Shown here: in pieces, positions 54,831-64,000 of the stretch
Layout: each line of letters begins with the position of its first letter
Position numbering within the stretch: the first letter of the stretch is position 1
Source of the DNA: Pelagibacterales bacterium SAG-MED15
Lineage (GTDB): Bacteria; Pseudomonadota; Alphaproteobacteria; Pelagibacterales; Pelagibacteraceae
Length of the DNA: 64,000 bases
Assembly (NCBI GenBank): GCA_014654065.1
Contig: JACWDM010000003.1
Coordinates: forward strand, 124,001-188,000
Direction: 5' to 3'
The notes under the pieces: model-generated
Seen by the model: the letters and a program-made list of their open reading frames with translations, nothing else
What the model was told of the DNA's origin: nothing
Database searches by the model: none
Translations under genes and position numbers: made by a program

Positions 54831-55565
54831 TTATAATATCTGACTTAAAAATAATTTAGTTCTATCACTTTTCGGATTTGCAAAGAATGTTTTTGTTTCA
54901 GCTCTTTCAACAATCATTCCTTCATCCATAAAAATAACTTCATCAGCAACTTCTTTAGCAAAACCCATCTCATGTGTTACAACAATCATTGTCATACCTG
55001 CTTTTGCAAGATTTACCATTGCATCAAGCACTTCTTTAATCATTTCTGGGTCTAAAGCTGATGTTGGTTCATCAAAAAGCATTATTTTTGGCTCCATACA
55101 TAGAGCTCTTGCAATTGCACATCTTTGTTGTTGTCCACCAGACAGCTGTCCAGGAAATTTTTGTGCCTGATCACTTATTTGAACTCTTTCTAAATGCTCT
55201 AATGCTAATTCTTCTGCTTTTGCTTTGGGCATTTTTTTTACCCATATTGGTGCTAAAGTACAATTATCCAAAATTGATAAATGTGGAAATAAATTAAATT
55301 GTTGAAAAACCATTCCAACTTCTGCTCTGATAGCTTCTATGTTTTTTGTATTTTCTGAAAGTTCTGTACCATCAACAATTATTGTTCCTTCTTGATGTTC
55401 TTCTAATCTATTAATACATCTGATCAAAGTTGATTTTCCAGATCCAGATGGACCGCAAACTACTATTTTTTTATTTTTTTCAACTGATAAATCAATATTT
55501 TTTAAAACTTGAAAGTCACCAAACCATTTATTCATATTTTCAATTTTGATTATTGGGTCTGACAT
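54831..55565 (-). CDS. aapP: General L-amino-acid ABC transporter ATP-binding protein
   Basis: 244 aa. Walker [10 protein letters not shown], signature [15 protein letters not shown], Walker [14 protein letters not shown] and the H-loop in VTHEMGF. Polar-amino-acid transporter ATPase family (AapP/GlnQ). Last gene of aapJ-Q-M-P; its start is 3 bp after the aapM stop. Confidence 0.95.
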   Translation of the reverse strand: MSDPIIKIENMNKWFGDFQVLKNIDLSVEKNKKIVVCGPSGSGKSTLIRCINRLEEHQEGTIIVDGTELSENTKNIEAIRAEVGMVFQQFNLFPHLSILDNCTLAPIWVKKMPKAKAEELALEHLERVQISDQAQKFPGQLSGGQQQRCAIARALCMEPKIMLFDEPTSALDPEMIKEVLDAMVNLAKAGMTMIVVTHEMGFAKEVADEVIFMDEGMIVERAETKTFFANPKSDRTKLFLSQIL

Positions 55566-55568
55566 ATA

Positions 55569-56840
55569 TTATCTTTCAGTCTTATATTTGTTTTCTAAAT
55601 TGTAGCTATATTTGCTCATAGCATAACAGATTATCCAGAAAATTATAGCAGCAAATATATAACCTTCCATTGCAAAACCAAGCCATTTAGGATTTGTTTT
55701 TGCTAACGCTAACATGCCGGCAATTTCTGCTAAGCCAACCACAAAGATTAAAGGTGTATCTTTAACCAAAGCTAAGAACGTATTGGCAATTCCTGGAATA
55801 ACAAGTTTTAAAGCTTGTGGTAAAATTACAAAGATATGCATTTTCCAATATCCCATACCTAAAGATTTAGCTGCATCATACTGCCCTCTTGGTAAAGCTT
55901 GAAGACCTCCTCTTATTACTTCAGCACAATAAGCTGCTTCAAATAAAGTAATTGCTATAATTACTCTTACCAATTTATCCATGAAAAAATCTTCTGGTAA
56001 AAACATTGGAAACATCACTGAAGACATAAACAAAACAGTAATTAACGGGACACCTCTCCAAAACTCGATGTAACCAACAGAAATATACCTCACAGCTGGT
56101 AAATTTGATCTACGTCCTAGAGCTAAAACCATACCCAATGGAAAACAGAATATTAAACAGAAAAATGAAACAATAAATGTTAATGATAAACCACCCCAAG
56201 CGCCAGTTTCAACCCAAACAAGACCAAAAGATCCTCCTGATATTAGATAGTAAATAATTAAGAATGCAATTATTGGATAAATTACTACGTAATATAATGC
56301 TAAATATTTTTTAAGGTTTTCTTTAAAAAAATAACCAACAAAACCCAAAGCTATAACTAAAATAAATGCACTATTAATTCTCCAATGAAGTTCATTTGGA
56401 TACATTCCATACATAAATCTTCTAAACCAAACTTTTATATAAGTCCAACAAGCCCCTGTTCCTGTGCAAGCTTCTTTTGAGTCACCTGATATATTAGCAT
56501 CTAGTATCATCCAGCTTAATGCAGGTGGTGTAGCTTTAATCACAACAAAAATTATTAAAAGAGTAAGAAATGCATTAAAATTATTTGTATTTATATTTTT
56601 ATTAACCTTGTCTAGTAAACGTATCCCAGTGTATTCCATTCTAAGAATACCAAGACCTATAAAGCCAATTATTAAAGGTAAAAAAGTACTTATATTTTGA
56701 GGTAAAAAAGATGTAATATTTACACTTAAGAAAGAACTTACAAAAACATCAAAAATTGCAATTGATAATAAAGTTGAGCCCATATACATATTCGTTAAAG
56801 GACTTTTGCTTTGGATTTGAAAAAAACTTATATTTTTCAT
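55569..56840 (-). CDS. aapM: General L-amino-acid ABC transporter permease AapM
   Basis: 423 aa, about ten helices. Long N-terminal half typical of AapM, with a Cys-containing loop (KEACTGTGACW), then the His/Glu/Gln permease core with GYIEFWRGVPLITVLFM and EVIRGGLQALPRGQYDAAKSLGMGYW coupling loop. Its start shares a base with the aapQ stop. Confidence 0.94.
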   Translation of the reverse strand: MKNISFFQIQSKSPLTNMYMGSTLLSIAIFDVFVSSFLSVNITSFLPQNISTFLPLIIGFIGLGILRMEYTGIRLLDKVNKNINTNNFNAFLTLLIIFVVIKATPPALSWMILDANISGDSKEACTGTGACWTYIKVWFRRFMYGMYPNELHWRINSAFILVIALGFVGYFFKENLKKYLALYYVVIYPIIAFLIIYYLISGGSFGLVWVETGAWGGLSLTFIVSFFCLIFCFPLGMVLALGRRSNLPAVRYISVGYIEFWRGVPLITVLFMSSVMFPMFLPEDFFMDKLVRVIIAITLFEAAYCAEVIRGGLQALPRGQYDAAKSLGMGYWKMHIFVILPQALKLVIPGIANTFLALVKDTPLIFVVGLAEIAGMLALAKTNPKWLGFAMEGYIFAAIIFWIICYAMSKYSYNLENKYKTER

Positions 56841-57991
56841 TATTTTTCCTTAATCTCAATTTTTTTGTTATACCAATTCATCAGTGCTGCGATTAATAAA
56901 CTTATTGTTAAATACGTTAACATTGTAATTCCAACAATCTCTATAGCCTTTCCAGTTTGCATCATTGCAGTTCCAGCAAAAACTAGAACTAGATCAGGAT
57001 AAGCAATTGCAGCTGCAAGGGACGAATTTTTAGTTAAATTTAAATATTGGTTTGTTGTTGGTGGAATAATAATTCTTAAAGCTTGAGGCATAATCACAAG
57101 TTTTAATACTTGATTAGGTGTCAAACCAACAGAGGCAGCAGCCTCTTTTTGACCTTTGCTTATACCTTGTATACCTGCACGTACACATTCAGCAACAAAT
57201 GTTGATGTATATAATGAGAGAGCTAAAACTAAAGCTATAAGCTCTGGCGGTAATCCAATACCTCCATCATAAGTATAAGAGGTTGCTGAAAGCTGTTTTA
57301 AAACAGGCATTTCAAAATTAAGTGTTACTCCTCCTAATAAAAAAGATAATCCTGGAACAACTAGCAATATGGCTAGCGATATATATAAAAGTGGTAATTG
57401 TTTACCTTCTTTTTCTTGTAAATTTTTTGCGTAATTTCTAATAAATATTATTGATATAAATGATGCTAATAAACAATAAACGAAAATGTTTAAATTTTCC
57501 CAAATCATTGCTGGAATAAAGTAACCTTTGATAGTCATATAAGTAACACCAAACCAAGGCTCAGCTGTTTCTGGTAAAGGTAATGCTCTTAAAGCTGCAT
57601 AATACCAAAAGAAAATTTGAAGTAATAAAGGTATATTTCTAAAAAACTCAACATACCAAGCAGCTGAATTTTTAATCAAGAAATTACTAGATAATCTTGC
57701 AATACCGATTATCACACCTAAAATTGTGCAAAAAATAATTCCAAGAAATGATACTAAAAGAGTATTTAATAAAGCTACAACATAGGCCCACCCATAAGAG
57801 TCTTGGCCGTCATAATCAAGCAAAGTAAATTGCATATCAAAAGAAGCTTCTTGCTTAAGAAAACCAAAGCCAAAATCGATACCTCTATTATCCATATTGA
57901 CTTGAGCGTTAATAGTAAAAAAACCGAATATTAAAATTACAAATAATATTGTGAGTAATTGAGGTAAAATTCTTTTGATTTTATTATTCAT
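56840..57991 (-). CDS. aapQ: General L-amino-acid ABC transporter permease AapQ
   Basis: 383 aa. N-terminal helix, periplasmic segment (the DNRGIDFGFGFLKQ region), then the core with WYVEFFRNIPLLLQIFFWY and ECVRAGIQGISKGQKEAAASVGL. Separated from aapJ by a gap holding a strong hairpin, so it is probably translated from less mRNA than aapJ. Confidence 0.94.
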   Translation of the reverse strand: MNNKIKRILPQLLTILFVILIFGFFTINAQVNMDNRGIDFGFGFLKQEASFDMQFTLLDYDGQDSYGWAYVVALLNTLLVSFLGIIFCTILGVIIGIARLSSNFLIKNSAAWYVEFFRNIPLLLQIFFWYYAALRALPLPETAEPWFGVTYMTIKGYFIPAMIWENLNIFVYCLLASFISIIFIRNYAKNLQEKEGKQLPLLYISLAILLVVPGLSFLLGGVTLNFEMPVLKQLSATSYTYDGGIGLPPELIALVLALSLYTSTFVAECVRAGIQGISKGQKEAAASVGLTPNQVLKLVIMPQALRIIIPPTTNQYLNLTKNSSLAAAIAYPDLVLVFAGTAMMQTGKAIEIVGITMLTYLTISLLIAALMNWYNKKIEIKEK

Positions 57992-58007
57992 CCAAATTCA
58001 TCATAAA

Positions 58008-58037
58008 AAAAAGGGCTAGAAAAATCTAGCCCTTTTT
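58008..58037 (-). terminator. Intercistronic hairpin between aapJ and aapQ
   Basis: 13-bp perfect stem AAAAAGGGCTAGA/TCTAGCCCTTTTT with an AAAA loop, located 20 bp past the aapJ stop on the minus strand and followed by a T-run. Its form is that of an intrinsic terminator, yet aapQMP lie directly downstream, so partial read-through is expected. Confidence 0.8.
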
Positions 58038-58056
58038 AACTAATTTAAGATAATAA

Positions 58057-59097
58057 TTATCTTGCTGGTGGTACGTATAATATTCCACCTTTAGTCCATA
58101 ATTGGTTTGGACCTCTGTCAGGTAAAATACCTGTGTCAGCTATATTTCTCTTATAACTTTCACCATAGTTTCCAACTTGTTTGATAATTCTTAGGTTCCA
58201 CTCATTATCTAAGCCAAATGCTGCTCCCATTTCTCCCTCAGCACCTACTAATCTTTTGATTTGTGGGTTGTCTGAAGTTTTCATTGAGTCAGCGTTTGCA
58301 GAAGTAATTCCATACTCCTCTGCTTCAATCATAGTGTTTAAAGACCATCTAACAATGTCTTCCCAAACAGCATCACCTTGTCTTACAACTGGTCCTAAAG
58401 GTTCTTTAGAAATAGTTTCTGGTAATACAATGTGTTCATCTGGGTCTTTCATTTTAGTTCTTTGAGCTGCTAAACCTGATTTATCAGTTGTATAAGTATC
58501 ACATCTACCTGCATCATAAGCAGCAACAACCTCGTCAGCTTTTTCGAAAGCTACTGGCTCATAAGAAATTCCTCTTGAATTAAAGAAGTCTCTCATATTA
58601 AGCTCTGTTGTTGTTCCGATGTTTGTACAAGCTGAGATACCATTTTTAAATTGGCTAGTAGAAGTTATACCTGAACTTTTTCTAACCATGAAACCTTGAC
58701 CATCGTAAAAGTTTACTCCTACGAAAGTAAGACCAATGTCAGCATCTCTAGAAAGTGTCCAAGTAGTATTTCTTGATAAGATATCAATCTCACCAGATGT
58801 TAAAGCTGTAAATCTTTCTTTAGCACTTAATGGTGTAAACTTAACTTTGTTTGCATCACCTAGTACTGCCGCAGCTACTGCTCTACATACATCTACATCG
58901 ATACCTGTCCAGTTTCCTGATGCATCAGCATTAGAAAATCCTGGAAGACCTTGAGAAACACCACATCTGACAAAACCTTTCTTCTGTGTGTTTTTAAGTG
59001 TTTTTGATTTCTTTGCAGCCATAGTTTCTGTTGTAAAAGCGAAAAGCACAGCAACCATTGCAACGAAAGAAGTCAATCTTTTTATTACTTTAAACAT
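58057..59097 (-). CDS. aapJ: General L-amino-acid-binding protein AapJ
   Basis: Periplasmic receptor for the Aap transporter. Start set at the ATG at 59097 (346 aa, MFKVIKRLTSF...): AGAGGAAG lies directly upstream and the residues after it form a proper signal peptide ending TMA-AKKS. An upstream frame adds 15 polar residues. Mature motifs: GFVRCGVSQGLPGFSNADASGNWTGIDVDVCRAVAAAV, RFTALTSGEIDILSRNTTWT and YDAGRCDTYTTDKSGLAA. These are the AapJ/BztA signatures, a group that binds many L-amino acids. Confidence 0.95.
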   Translation of the reverse strand: MFKVIKRLTSFVAMVAVLFAFTTETMAAKKSKTLKNTQKKGFVRCGVSQGLPGFSNADASGNWTGIDVDVCRAVAAAVLGDANKVKFTPLSAKERFTALTSGEIDILSRNTTWTLSRDADIGLTFVGVNFYDGQGFMVRKSSGITSTSQFKNGISACTNIGTTTELNMRDFFNSRGISYEPVAFEKADEVVAAYDAGRCDTYTTDKSGLAAQRTKMKDPDEHIVLPETISKEPLGPVVRQGDAVWEDIVRWSLNTMIEAEEYGITSANADSMKTSDNPQIKRLVGAEGEMGAAFGLDNEWNLRIIKQVGNYGESYKRNIADTGILPDRGPNQLWTKGGILYVPPAR

Positions 59098-59253
59098 ATT
59101 CTTCCTCTTGTTTTTAAGTTTATTTGTTAACAAATAATTCAAAATAACTTTTGAATATCCATAATTTAAGCATGTAAAAAAAAACTCTTCAAGATAAAAT
59201 TAAATTGAATCAGCTATGTAATTCAAAGAAAAGAAACCCATTTTGGTCCAATA

Positions 59254-59330
59254 TGGCGCGCCCTGAAGGATTCGAACCTCCGACCCACGGTTTAGAAAAC
59301 CGTTGCTCTATCCAACTGAGCTAAGGGCGC
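59254..59330 (-). tRNA. tRNA-Arg (anticodon UCU)
   Basis: 77 bases on the minus strand. Acceptor GCGCCCT pairs with AGGGCGC; discriminator G; CCA encoded (59256-59254). The stem ACGGT/ACCGT encloses TTTCTAA, anticodon TCT. D-loop AGCTCAGTTGGATAGAGC and T-loop GGTTCGAATCC are canonical. Confidence 0.96.
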
Positions 59331-59360
59331 ATAAATTGTCATCATACTTATATTATTAAT

Positions 59361-60767
59361 TTAATTTTTAAAAAAGAATTTTTTACAAAGAATTAAAACT
59401 GTCAACAATTCAACTCTACCGATAATCATAAACAATATAAGGGCGTATTTAATGTAATAATTCAATTCCTCAAAATTAAATCCATCCAAACCGGTCATTT
59501 GTGAGTTTACTGTGTTCATTAATGTAAGAGCTGCTAGTTTAAATGAGTCTTCAACACTTAGCTCAGCAATCGTTAGTATACTTGATAAAACTATTAGAGA
59601 AATTATGAAAATTAAAACTGTTAAAAAATATTTATAAAAATCGTCTAAGTTCATATTTTTATCACTAAATGCTAATTTATTAAGAAAAATATTTTTTGGT
59701 TTCGAATGAGATATTAATTCATTAATAGAAAATTTAATTAAAGAATATATCTTTATAAATCGTAAACCTGAACTAGTTGAAAAAAAAGATCCCCCAATAA
59801 TTATTAATAAAATAAATATAAAAGAGAAATTGCCTGGAGTTTGTTCTAAAGATAAACCAATGTTAGAAACGCTACTTGATATAGCTAATAAAAATATTTT
59901 AAAATCTAAGTTTTTGTTTAAGAAAACAAAAAATATTGAAAAAATTATTAATAGATAAATTAATAAATATAAATCTTCTTGAATAGACTTAACGCCTTTT
60001 TCTTTTATAAAAAACAAATTATATATAAAAAATAAGCTAAAAAATGAAATTAACATTGTTAAAGAAAGAACAGAAATTTTAATTGGACCACTTGCTATAG
60101 AGAAAAGATTATTTACTGGTAAAAAACCACCTGAAGAGATGACAGTAAATGAAAGGTTTAGAGATGTAAAAGATCTAAAGTCAAAAATATTAAAAATAAT
60201 GAAAATAATGAAAGTAAGAAATAGGTAGAATATAAAAATTTTTAAAAATTGTTTAAAAATTTCTGATGAATTGAAAGCTAAAAAGTTTGTTAAAGTTTTT
60301 TTAAGATTATCGTCGAAAATATCTATTAAAAGTAATATTGAAAATAAAAAGTATAGACCACCAATCCATTGAGAAGAAGATCTCCATAGGATCAAACTTT
60401 CATCTAAATGTTTTATATTATCAAAAACTGTAAAACCAGTTGATGTAAAACCTGATATTGATTCAAAATACGCATTTAAAAAACTTATATTGTAAATACT
60501 TAAATAAAAGGGAAGTGATATAAGAAATGGTAATATAAAATACCCTAAAATAACTGTAAGTATTTTGTAATAAATTGAAATTCTTAAAACTTCTTTTTTT
60601 TTTGTAAAAAAACTAATATTTGGTAATAAAGCTATTAATAACGTATACAAATAGACATCAATATTTAAATATAAGTTAAAATAGTATGAGTATAAGATAT
60701 TAAAAAAACAAAAAACTGAAATTAATGAAGTAAAAAATCTTAAATAATAAATACTAAAAAAAAACAT
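59361..60767 (-). CDS. trkH: Trk-type potassium uptake protein TrkH
   Basis: 468-aa membrane protein, about ten helices. Selectivity-filter segments are visible: SGFTSTGFTVFD, SSGGFLPVNN, SSVSNIGLSLEQT and NSQMTGLDGF, one per repeat, the first being canonical. It works with TrkA, encoded directly upstream. Only the family can be given; ion coupling is not readable. Confidence 0.92.
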   Translation of the reverse strand: MFFFSIYYLRFFTSLISVFCFFNILYSYYFNLYLNIDVYLYTLLIALLPNISFFTKKKEVLRISIYYKILTVILGYFILPFLISLPFYLSIYNISFLNAYFESISGFTSTGFTVFDNIKHLDESLILWRSSSQWIGGLYFLFSILLLIDIFDDNLKKTLTNFLAFNSSEIFKQFLKIFIFYLFLTFIIFIIFNIFDFRSFTSLNLSFTVISSGGFLPVNNLFSIASGPIKISVLSLTMLISFFSLFFIYNLFFIKEKGVKSIQEDLYLLIYLLIIFSIFFVFLNKNLDFKIFLLAISSSVSNIGLSLEQTPGNFSFIFILLIIIGGSFFSTSSGLRFIKIYSLIKFSINELISHSKPKNIFLNKLAFSDKNMNLDDFYKYFLTVLIFIISLIVLSSILTIAELSVEDSFKLAALTLMNTVNSQMTGLDGFNFEELNYYIKYALILFMIIGRVELLTVLILCKKFFFKN

Positions 60768-60775
60768 TAAAATAA

Positions 60776-62149
60776 TTAAATAGCGCTAATCCTAAACATA
60801 TTTTCAACTATTTGGATTTGGTCGCTTTTTGCCAAAAACACGACTGTATCATCTTTTTGAAAAATAAAACTCGATCTTGGTATAATAATATCTTTACCCC
60901 TTAAAATTGCACCAATTCTAATTTCTTCTGGTAAATTTGCATTTTTAAGTTCTTTATTAATTAGTTCAGATGTTTCAATAATTTCAGCTTCAATAACTTC
61001 ATACTCTCCATTTAAAATACTATATGCAGTTTCAATTGTACCCTTATGTACGTGTTTTAAAATACTAGAAACTGTACTCATACGTGGATCAATTAGATCG
61101 TTAATTTTTAATGACGATTGTAACAAAGTATAGTTAGGTTTATTTATTAGTGCCATGGTTCTTTTTTCTTTAGCAAACTTTTCTACTAGTACACTTACCA
61201 TTAAATTATCTTCATCATCATTTGTTAATGCTAATACAGTTTCAACCTCATCAAGATTTGCCTCAGTCAAAACATCCTCTTCTAAACCATTACCATTTAT
61301 TATGATCGTATTGTTGAGTTCATTTGCAATATACTCTGCTCTACTTTTATCTTTTTCAATAATTTTTATTCTTGCTGAGTCAAAAGAATTTTCAATGTTT
61401 TTTGCTAGATTAAAACCAATATTACCACCACCAATTATTAAAATTTTGCTCGAGATTTTCTCATTATGACCAAAAGCACTTAATGTTTGTGCCATTTGTG
61501 ATGAATTTATGATCACATATGCTTTGTCATTTTCTTTCATATCATCACTTTTCTTTAAAATAACAAATTTATCATTTCTAATTACGCCAAGAATGTTTGC
61601 TTCTAGATCAGGAAATTTTTTTGTTAATTCTTTAATTTTGATATTTTTAATTGGGCAGTCATCCTGAATTAAAATCTCTAATAGTCTAATTTTATTTTCA
61701 GCAAATGGGATATTATCCAATGCCCCTGGGGCTTCGAGTTTTCTTTGAAGCGATTTCGCTATTTCTAATTCAGGAGAAATTATTACATCTATTGGTAAAT
61801 TTTCCTTGCTATAAATTTTTGAAAACTTTGGATCTAAATAATATTGTGATCTGATACGTGCAATTTTCTTGTTAATCTTAAATACAGTATATGCTATTTG
61901 GCAAATTAACATGTTAATTTCATCATTTCTAGTGACTGCAATAATCATATCTGCATCTGGTGCATTGGCTTTTTCCAGGATAGATGGGTATGTAGCTTTA
62001 CCAACAATAGCATTTACATCTAAGCTATCCTTGATTTTTTCAATATCTTCACTTGATTGATCAATAACTGTAATAGAATGCTTTTGTTCACTTAATAGTT
62101 TAGCAATTGTAAAACCAACTCTACCAGCGCCACAAATTATTATGTTCAT
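60776..62149 (-). CDS. trkA: Potassium transport regulator TrkA
   Basis: 457 aa, two RCK repeats. Each has a Rossmann nucleotide-binding motif (GAGRVGFTIAKLLSE at residue 6; GGGNIGFNLAKNIE near 240), followed by TrkA-C domains. It binds NAD(H) and gates TrkH at the inner membrane face. Starts one base after the ntrX stop; trkH follows 8 bp on. The ntrYX-trkAH order is common in alphaproteobacteria. Confidence 0.95.
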   Translation of the reverse strand: MNIIICGAGRVGFTIAKLLSEQKHSITVIDQSSEDIEKIKDSLDVNAIVGKATYPSILEKANAPDADMIIAVTRNDEINMLICQIAYTVFKINKKIARIRSQYYLDPKFSKIYSKENLPIDVIISPELEIAKSLQRKLEAPGALDNIPFAENKIRLLEILIQDDCPIKNIKIKELTKKFPDLEANILGVIRNDKFVILKKSDDMKENDKAYVIINSSQMAQTLSAFGHNEKISSKILIIGGGNIGFNLAKNIENSFDSARIKIIEKDKSRAEYIANELNNTIIINGNGLEEDVLTEANLDEVETVLALTNDDEDNLMVSVLVEKFAKEKRTMALINKPNYTLLQSSLKINDLIDPRMSTVSSILKHVHKGTIETAYSILNGEYEVIEAEIIETSELINKELKNANLPEEIRIGAILRGKDIIIPRSSFIFQKDDTVVFLAKSDQIQIVENMFRISAI

Positions 62150-63505
62150 TTAATTTAAATCCTTAATATTAAGACCTTTAAGTTTTCTATGCAAAGCAGA
62201 TCTTTCCATTCCAATAAATTTTGCCATTTTAGAAATATTTCCTCCAAATTTTTTTAATTGTGTAGTTAAATACTCCTTTTCAAAATTTTCTCTTGCTTCT
62301 TTCAATGGAATAGACAATGTATTTTCTGATTTAAAATTTTCGTTGGCTTGAGTTTTTAATGATTCTTTGATTATGTTTGATACTTTATCAGGTGTATCTG
62401 GTGCTAATATAGCTATTCTTTCAATAAGATTTCTAAGTTCCCTAACATTACCTGGCCATGAATAGTCAATTAAATAGTGACTATCTGGATTTATTGAAAA
62501 TTCCTTTAAGTTATAACTTGTAGATATTTTTTTGGAAAAATAATTTACTAACAATGGTATATCCTGAGTTCTCTTACTTAATGGGTCAATATCTATTTGA
62601 AATACATTTAATCGATGAAAAAGATCTTCCCTAAAATTACCATAACTTATTTCATCGACTATATTCTTTGCTGATGAGCAAATAATTCTCACATCAACCT
62701 TTATATCATGATTGCCATTGATTCTTTTAAATTTTTGATCTGTCAAGACACGTAATATTTTTGATTGAGTTTCAAGAGGTATTTCAGACACTTCGTCTAT
62801 AAGAAGAAAACCACCAGTTGACTTTTCGAGTGCGCCATACAATATTGAACCATCTTGTCTCTCTTCACCAAATAATTCCTGCTCATATTTTTTTACATCT
62901 AATAGTGCGCCATTTAAAATAACAAAAGGACCATTTTTTCTATTAGACTCTTTATGTATTTTTCTAGCTACAAGTTCTTTTCCGGAGCCAGTTGGACCAT
63001 TTATAAAGATCCTACTATCAGTTAAAGATAATTTTTTTATTTGCTCATTTATTTTTAAAATATTTTGACTTGAACCTATCAAATCAAAAGAGTGAAATAA
63101 TTTTGTTTGGAGTTCTTTATTTTCCTTTTTGAGATCATAATTCTCAGCAGCTCTTCTTACAAAATTTAATAAACGATCTTGATCAAATGGTTTTTGAATA
63201 AACTCAAAAGCCCCTGACTTAAGAGATTTGACTGCCATCTCAATATTTGCATGTCCTGAAATTATTATAACAGGTATATCTTTATTTTTATTTTTTATAT
63301 GTAATAGAAGTTCAATACCGTCATTATCCCCTTTATCTAGTTTAACATCTATAATTGCCACGTCTGGTAGTTTCTTATCAATTTCTAATAAAGCTTGGTT
63401 ATAGTTAGCTGCAATTCTAGTTCCATAACCTGCATCAGAAATTAATTCTTTCAAAATATTTCTAATATCTGCGTTATCATCTATTATTAAAATTTCAGTC
63501 GACAT
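62150..63505 (-). CDS. ntrX: NtrX response regulator lacking the GAFTGA motif
   Basis: 451 aa. Receiver domain with D53 (VAIIDVKLDKGDND), AAA+ domain with Walker A GPTGSGKE (170-177) and Walker B LLIDE, and a Fis-type helix-turn-helix ISKMAKFIGMERSALHRKLKGL at the C-terminus. The sigma-54 contact loop GAFTGA is absent: the place reads LFGEERQDGSILYGALEKS (residues 211-229). NtrX of several alphaproteobacteria lack this motif, so sigma-54-independent control is expected. Overlaps ntrY by 11 bp. Confidence 0.93.
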   Translation of the reverse strand: MSTEILIIDDNADIRNILKELISDAGYGTRIAANYNQALLEIDKKLPDVAIIDVKLDKGDNDGIELLLHIKNKNKDIPVIIISGHANIEMAVKSLKSGAFEFIQKPFDQDRLLNFVRRAAENYDLKKENKELQTKLFHSFDLIGSSQNILKINEQIKKLSLTDSRIFINGPTGSGKELVARKIHKESNRKNGPFVILNGALLDVKKYEQELFGEERQDGSILYGALEKSTGGFLLIDEVSEIPLETQSKILRVLTDQKFKRINGNHDIKVDVRIICSSAKNIVDEISYGNFREDLFHRLNVFQIDIDPLSKRTQDIPLLVNYFSKKISTSYNLKEFSINPDSHYLIDYSWPGNVRELRNLIERIAILAPDTPDKVSNIIKESLKTQANENFKSENTLSIPLKEARENFEKEYLTTQLKKFGGNISKMAKFIGMERSALHRKLKGLNIKDLN

Positions 63506-64000
63506 TATTTGGAATTTTTATTTGAATTTTTGCTCCATCGCTATTTTGCAATATACTTAAAAAACCGTTGTGATCATTAATTACTTTATTAACAATTGAT
63601 AGTCCTAATCCAGTTCCATTTTTTTTTGTTGTAAAATATGGTTTAACAATATTTTTTAAATTACTTATATCAAAACCTAAACCATTATCCGTGATATATA
63701 ACTCTATATAATCATCTTTTTGAAAAATTTCTATATCAATTTTCTTGATAAAGTCGTGATTTTTATCATATTTTTCATTAATACTTTCCATAGAATTTTT
63801 TAGTAAATTGATAAATACTCTATTTAATTGCTCGGAGTCACAATTAAGCAAAAGATCATAGTTAGTAGAAACAACTTTAATTTCTACACTTGGATCCAGC
63901 TCATTCATAAGTTTTACATTTTCTTGAATAAGTTTGTATATGTTATTTTTTTTAAAAATAGGTTTAGGCATTCTAGCAAAATCTGAAAATTCATTAACTA
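63495..64000 (-). CDS. ntrY: Sensor histidine kinase NtrY (5' part outside window)
   Basis: Only the C-terminal 168 codons are inside the window. An in-frame ATG at 63971 exists, but the frame continues upstream to the edge as VNEFSDFARMPKP, the NtrY linker just after the HisKA helix, so the gene clearly runs on. The ATPase domain shows NRVFINLLKNSMES (N box), ITDNGLGF (G1) and TKKNGTGLGLSIVNKV (G2). It forms a two-component pair with ntrX, which it overlaps by 11 bp. Confidence 0.92.
   Translation of the reverse strand, partial: VNEFSDFARMPKPIFKKNNIYKLIQENVKLMNELDPSVEIKVVSTNYDLLLNCDSEQLNRVFINLLKNSMESINEKYDKNHDFIKKIDIEIFQKDDYIELYITDNGLGFDISNLKNIVKPYFTTKKNGTGLGLSIVNKVINDHNGFLSILQNSDGAKIQIKIPNNVD

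Overview
The window is a gene-dense, very AT-rich (roughly 70% A+T by eye) bacterial chromosome segment with almost no intergenic DNA. Its gene content and order point to a marine alphaproteobacterium of the SAR11/Pelagibacter type: sdhE next to recG, argS-(SPOR slot)-nagZ-scpAB-tatABC-serS, ntrYX-trkA-trkH, aapJQMP, a PuuD-type protein without its cytochrome domain, and a compact pst/pho locus. The taxonomic call is an inference from gene order and composition; no rRNA is present. I see no insertion sequence, prophage, CRISPR array or origin.

Layout. 1-11.3 kb: cell-wall, repair and housekeeping genes (mltB fragment, rarD, tRNA-Ser, sdhE/recG, a DUF502 protein, an M48 protease, tRNA-Lys), then a minus-strand run ssb-gyrA-coaD-ppi-tgt. 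11.4-14.9 kb: uvrA and a PuuD-like membrane protein. 14.9-25.7 kb: a long minus-strand run dgt-argS-small membrane protein-nagZ-scpA-scpB-tatA-tatB-tatC-serS-yajC-secD-secF, covering translation, chromosome segregation and both Sec and Tat export. 25.7-28.7 kb: Fe-S carrier, exonuclease III, an Ldh-family dehydrogenase, and a Zur-like regulator with a membrane protein, behind a strong palindromic operator.

29-48.4 kb is the most interesting part, a phosphate-stress island. It holds an arsenate-reductase/aquaporin operon, a Tat-exported PhoX-type phosphatase, polyphosphate genes ppk and ppx, phoB-phoU-pstBACS with phoR, and a lipid-renovation trio (glycosyltransferase, PlcP-like phosphoesterase, diacylglycerol kinase). 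I find the same 11-bp-spaced heptamer pattern (TTTAACA/TGTAACA/TGTAATA) upstream of pstS, of the PlcP-like gene, of the diacylglycerol kinase and of the arsenate operon. It is best read as a lineage version of the Pho box, so the region looks like one regulon for phosphate capture, phospholipid sparing and removal of the arsenate that high-affinity phosphate uptake lets in.

48.4-64 kb: a mannose-1-phosphate guanylyltransferase, ilvD, valS, three tRNAs (Cys, Asn, Arg), an XRE-type regulator, the general L-amino-acid ABC transporter aapJQMP, potassium uptake trkA/trkH, and the ntrYX two-component system, with ntrY running off the right edge.

Other points: Tgt has lost two of four zinc ligands, NtrX lacks the sigma-54 GAFTGA loop, the SPOR-protein slot holds only a short membrane stub, and both substrate-binding-protein genes (pstS, aapJ) are followed by a hairpin before their permease genes.
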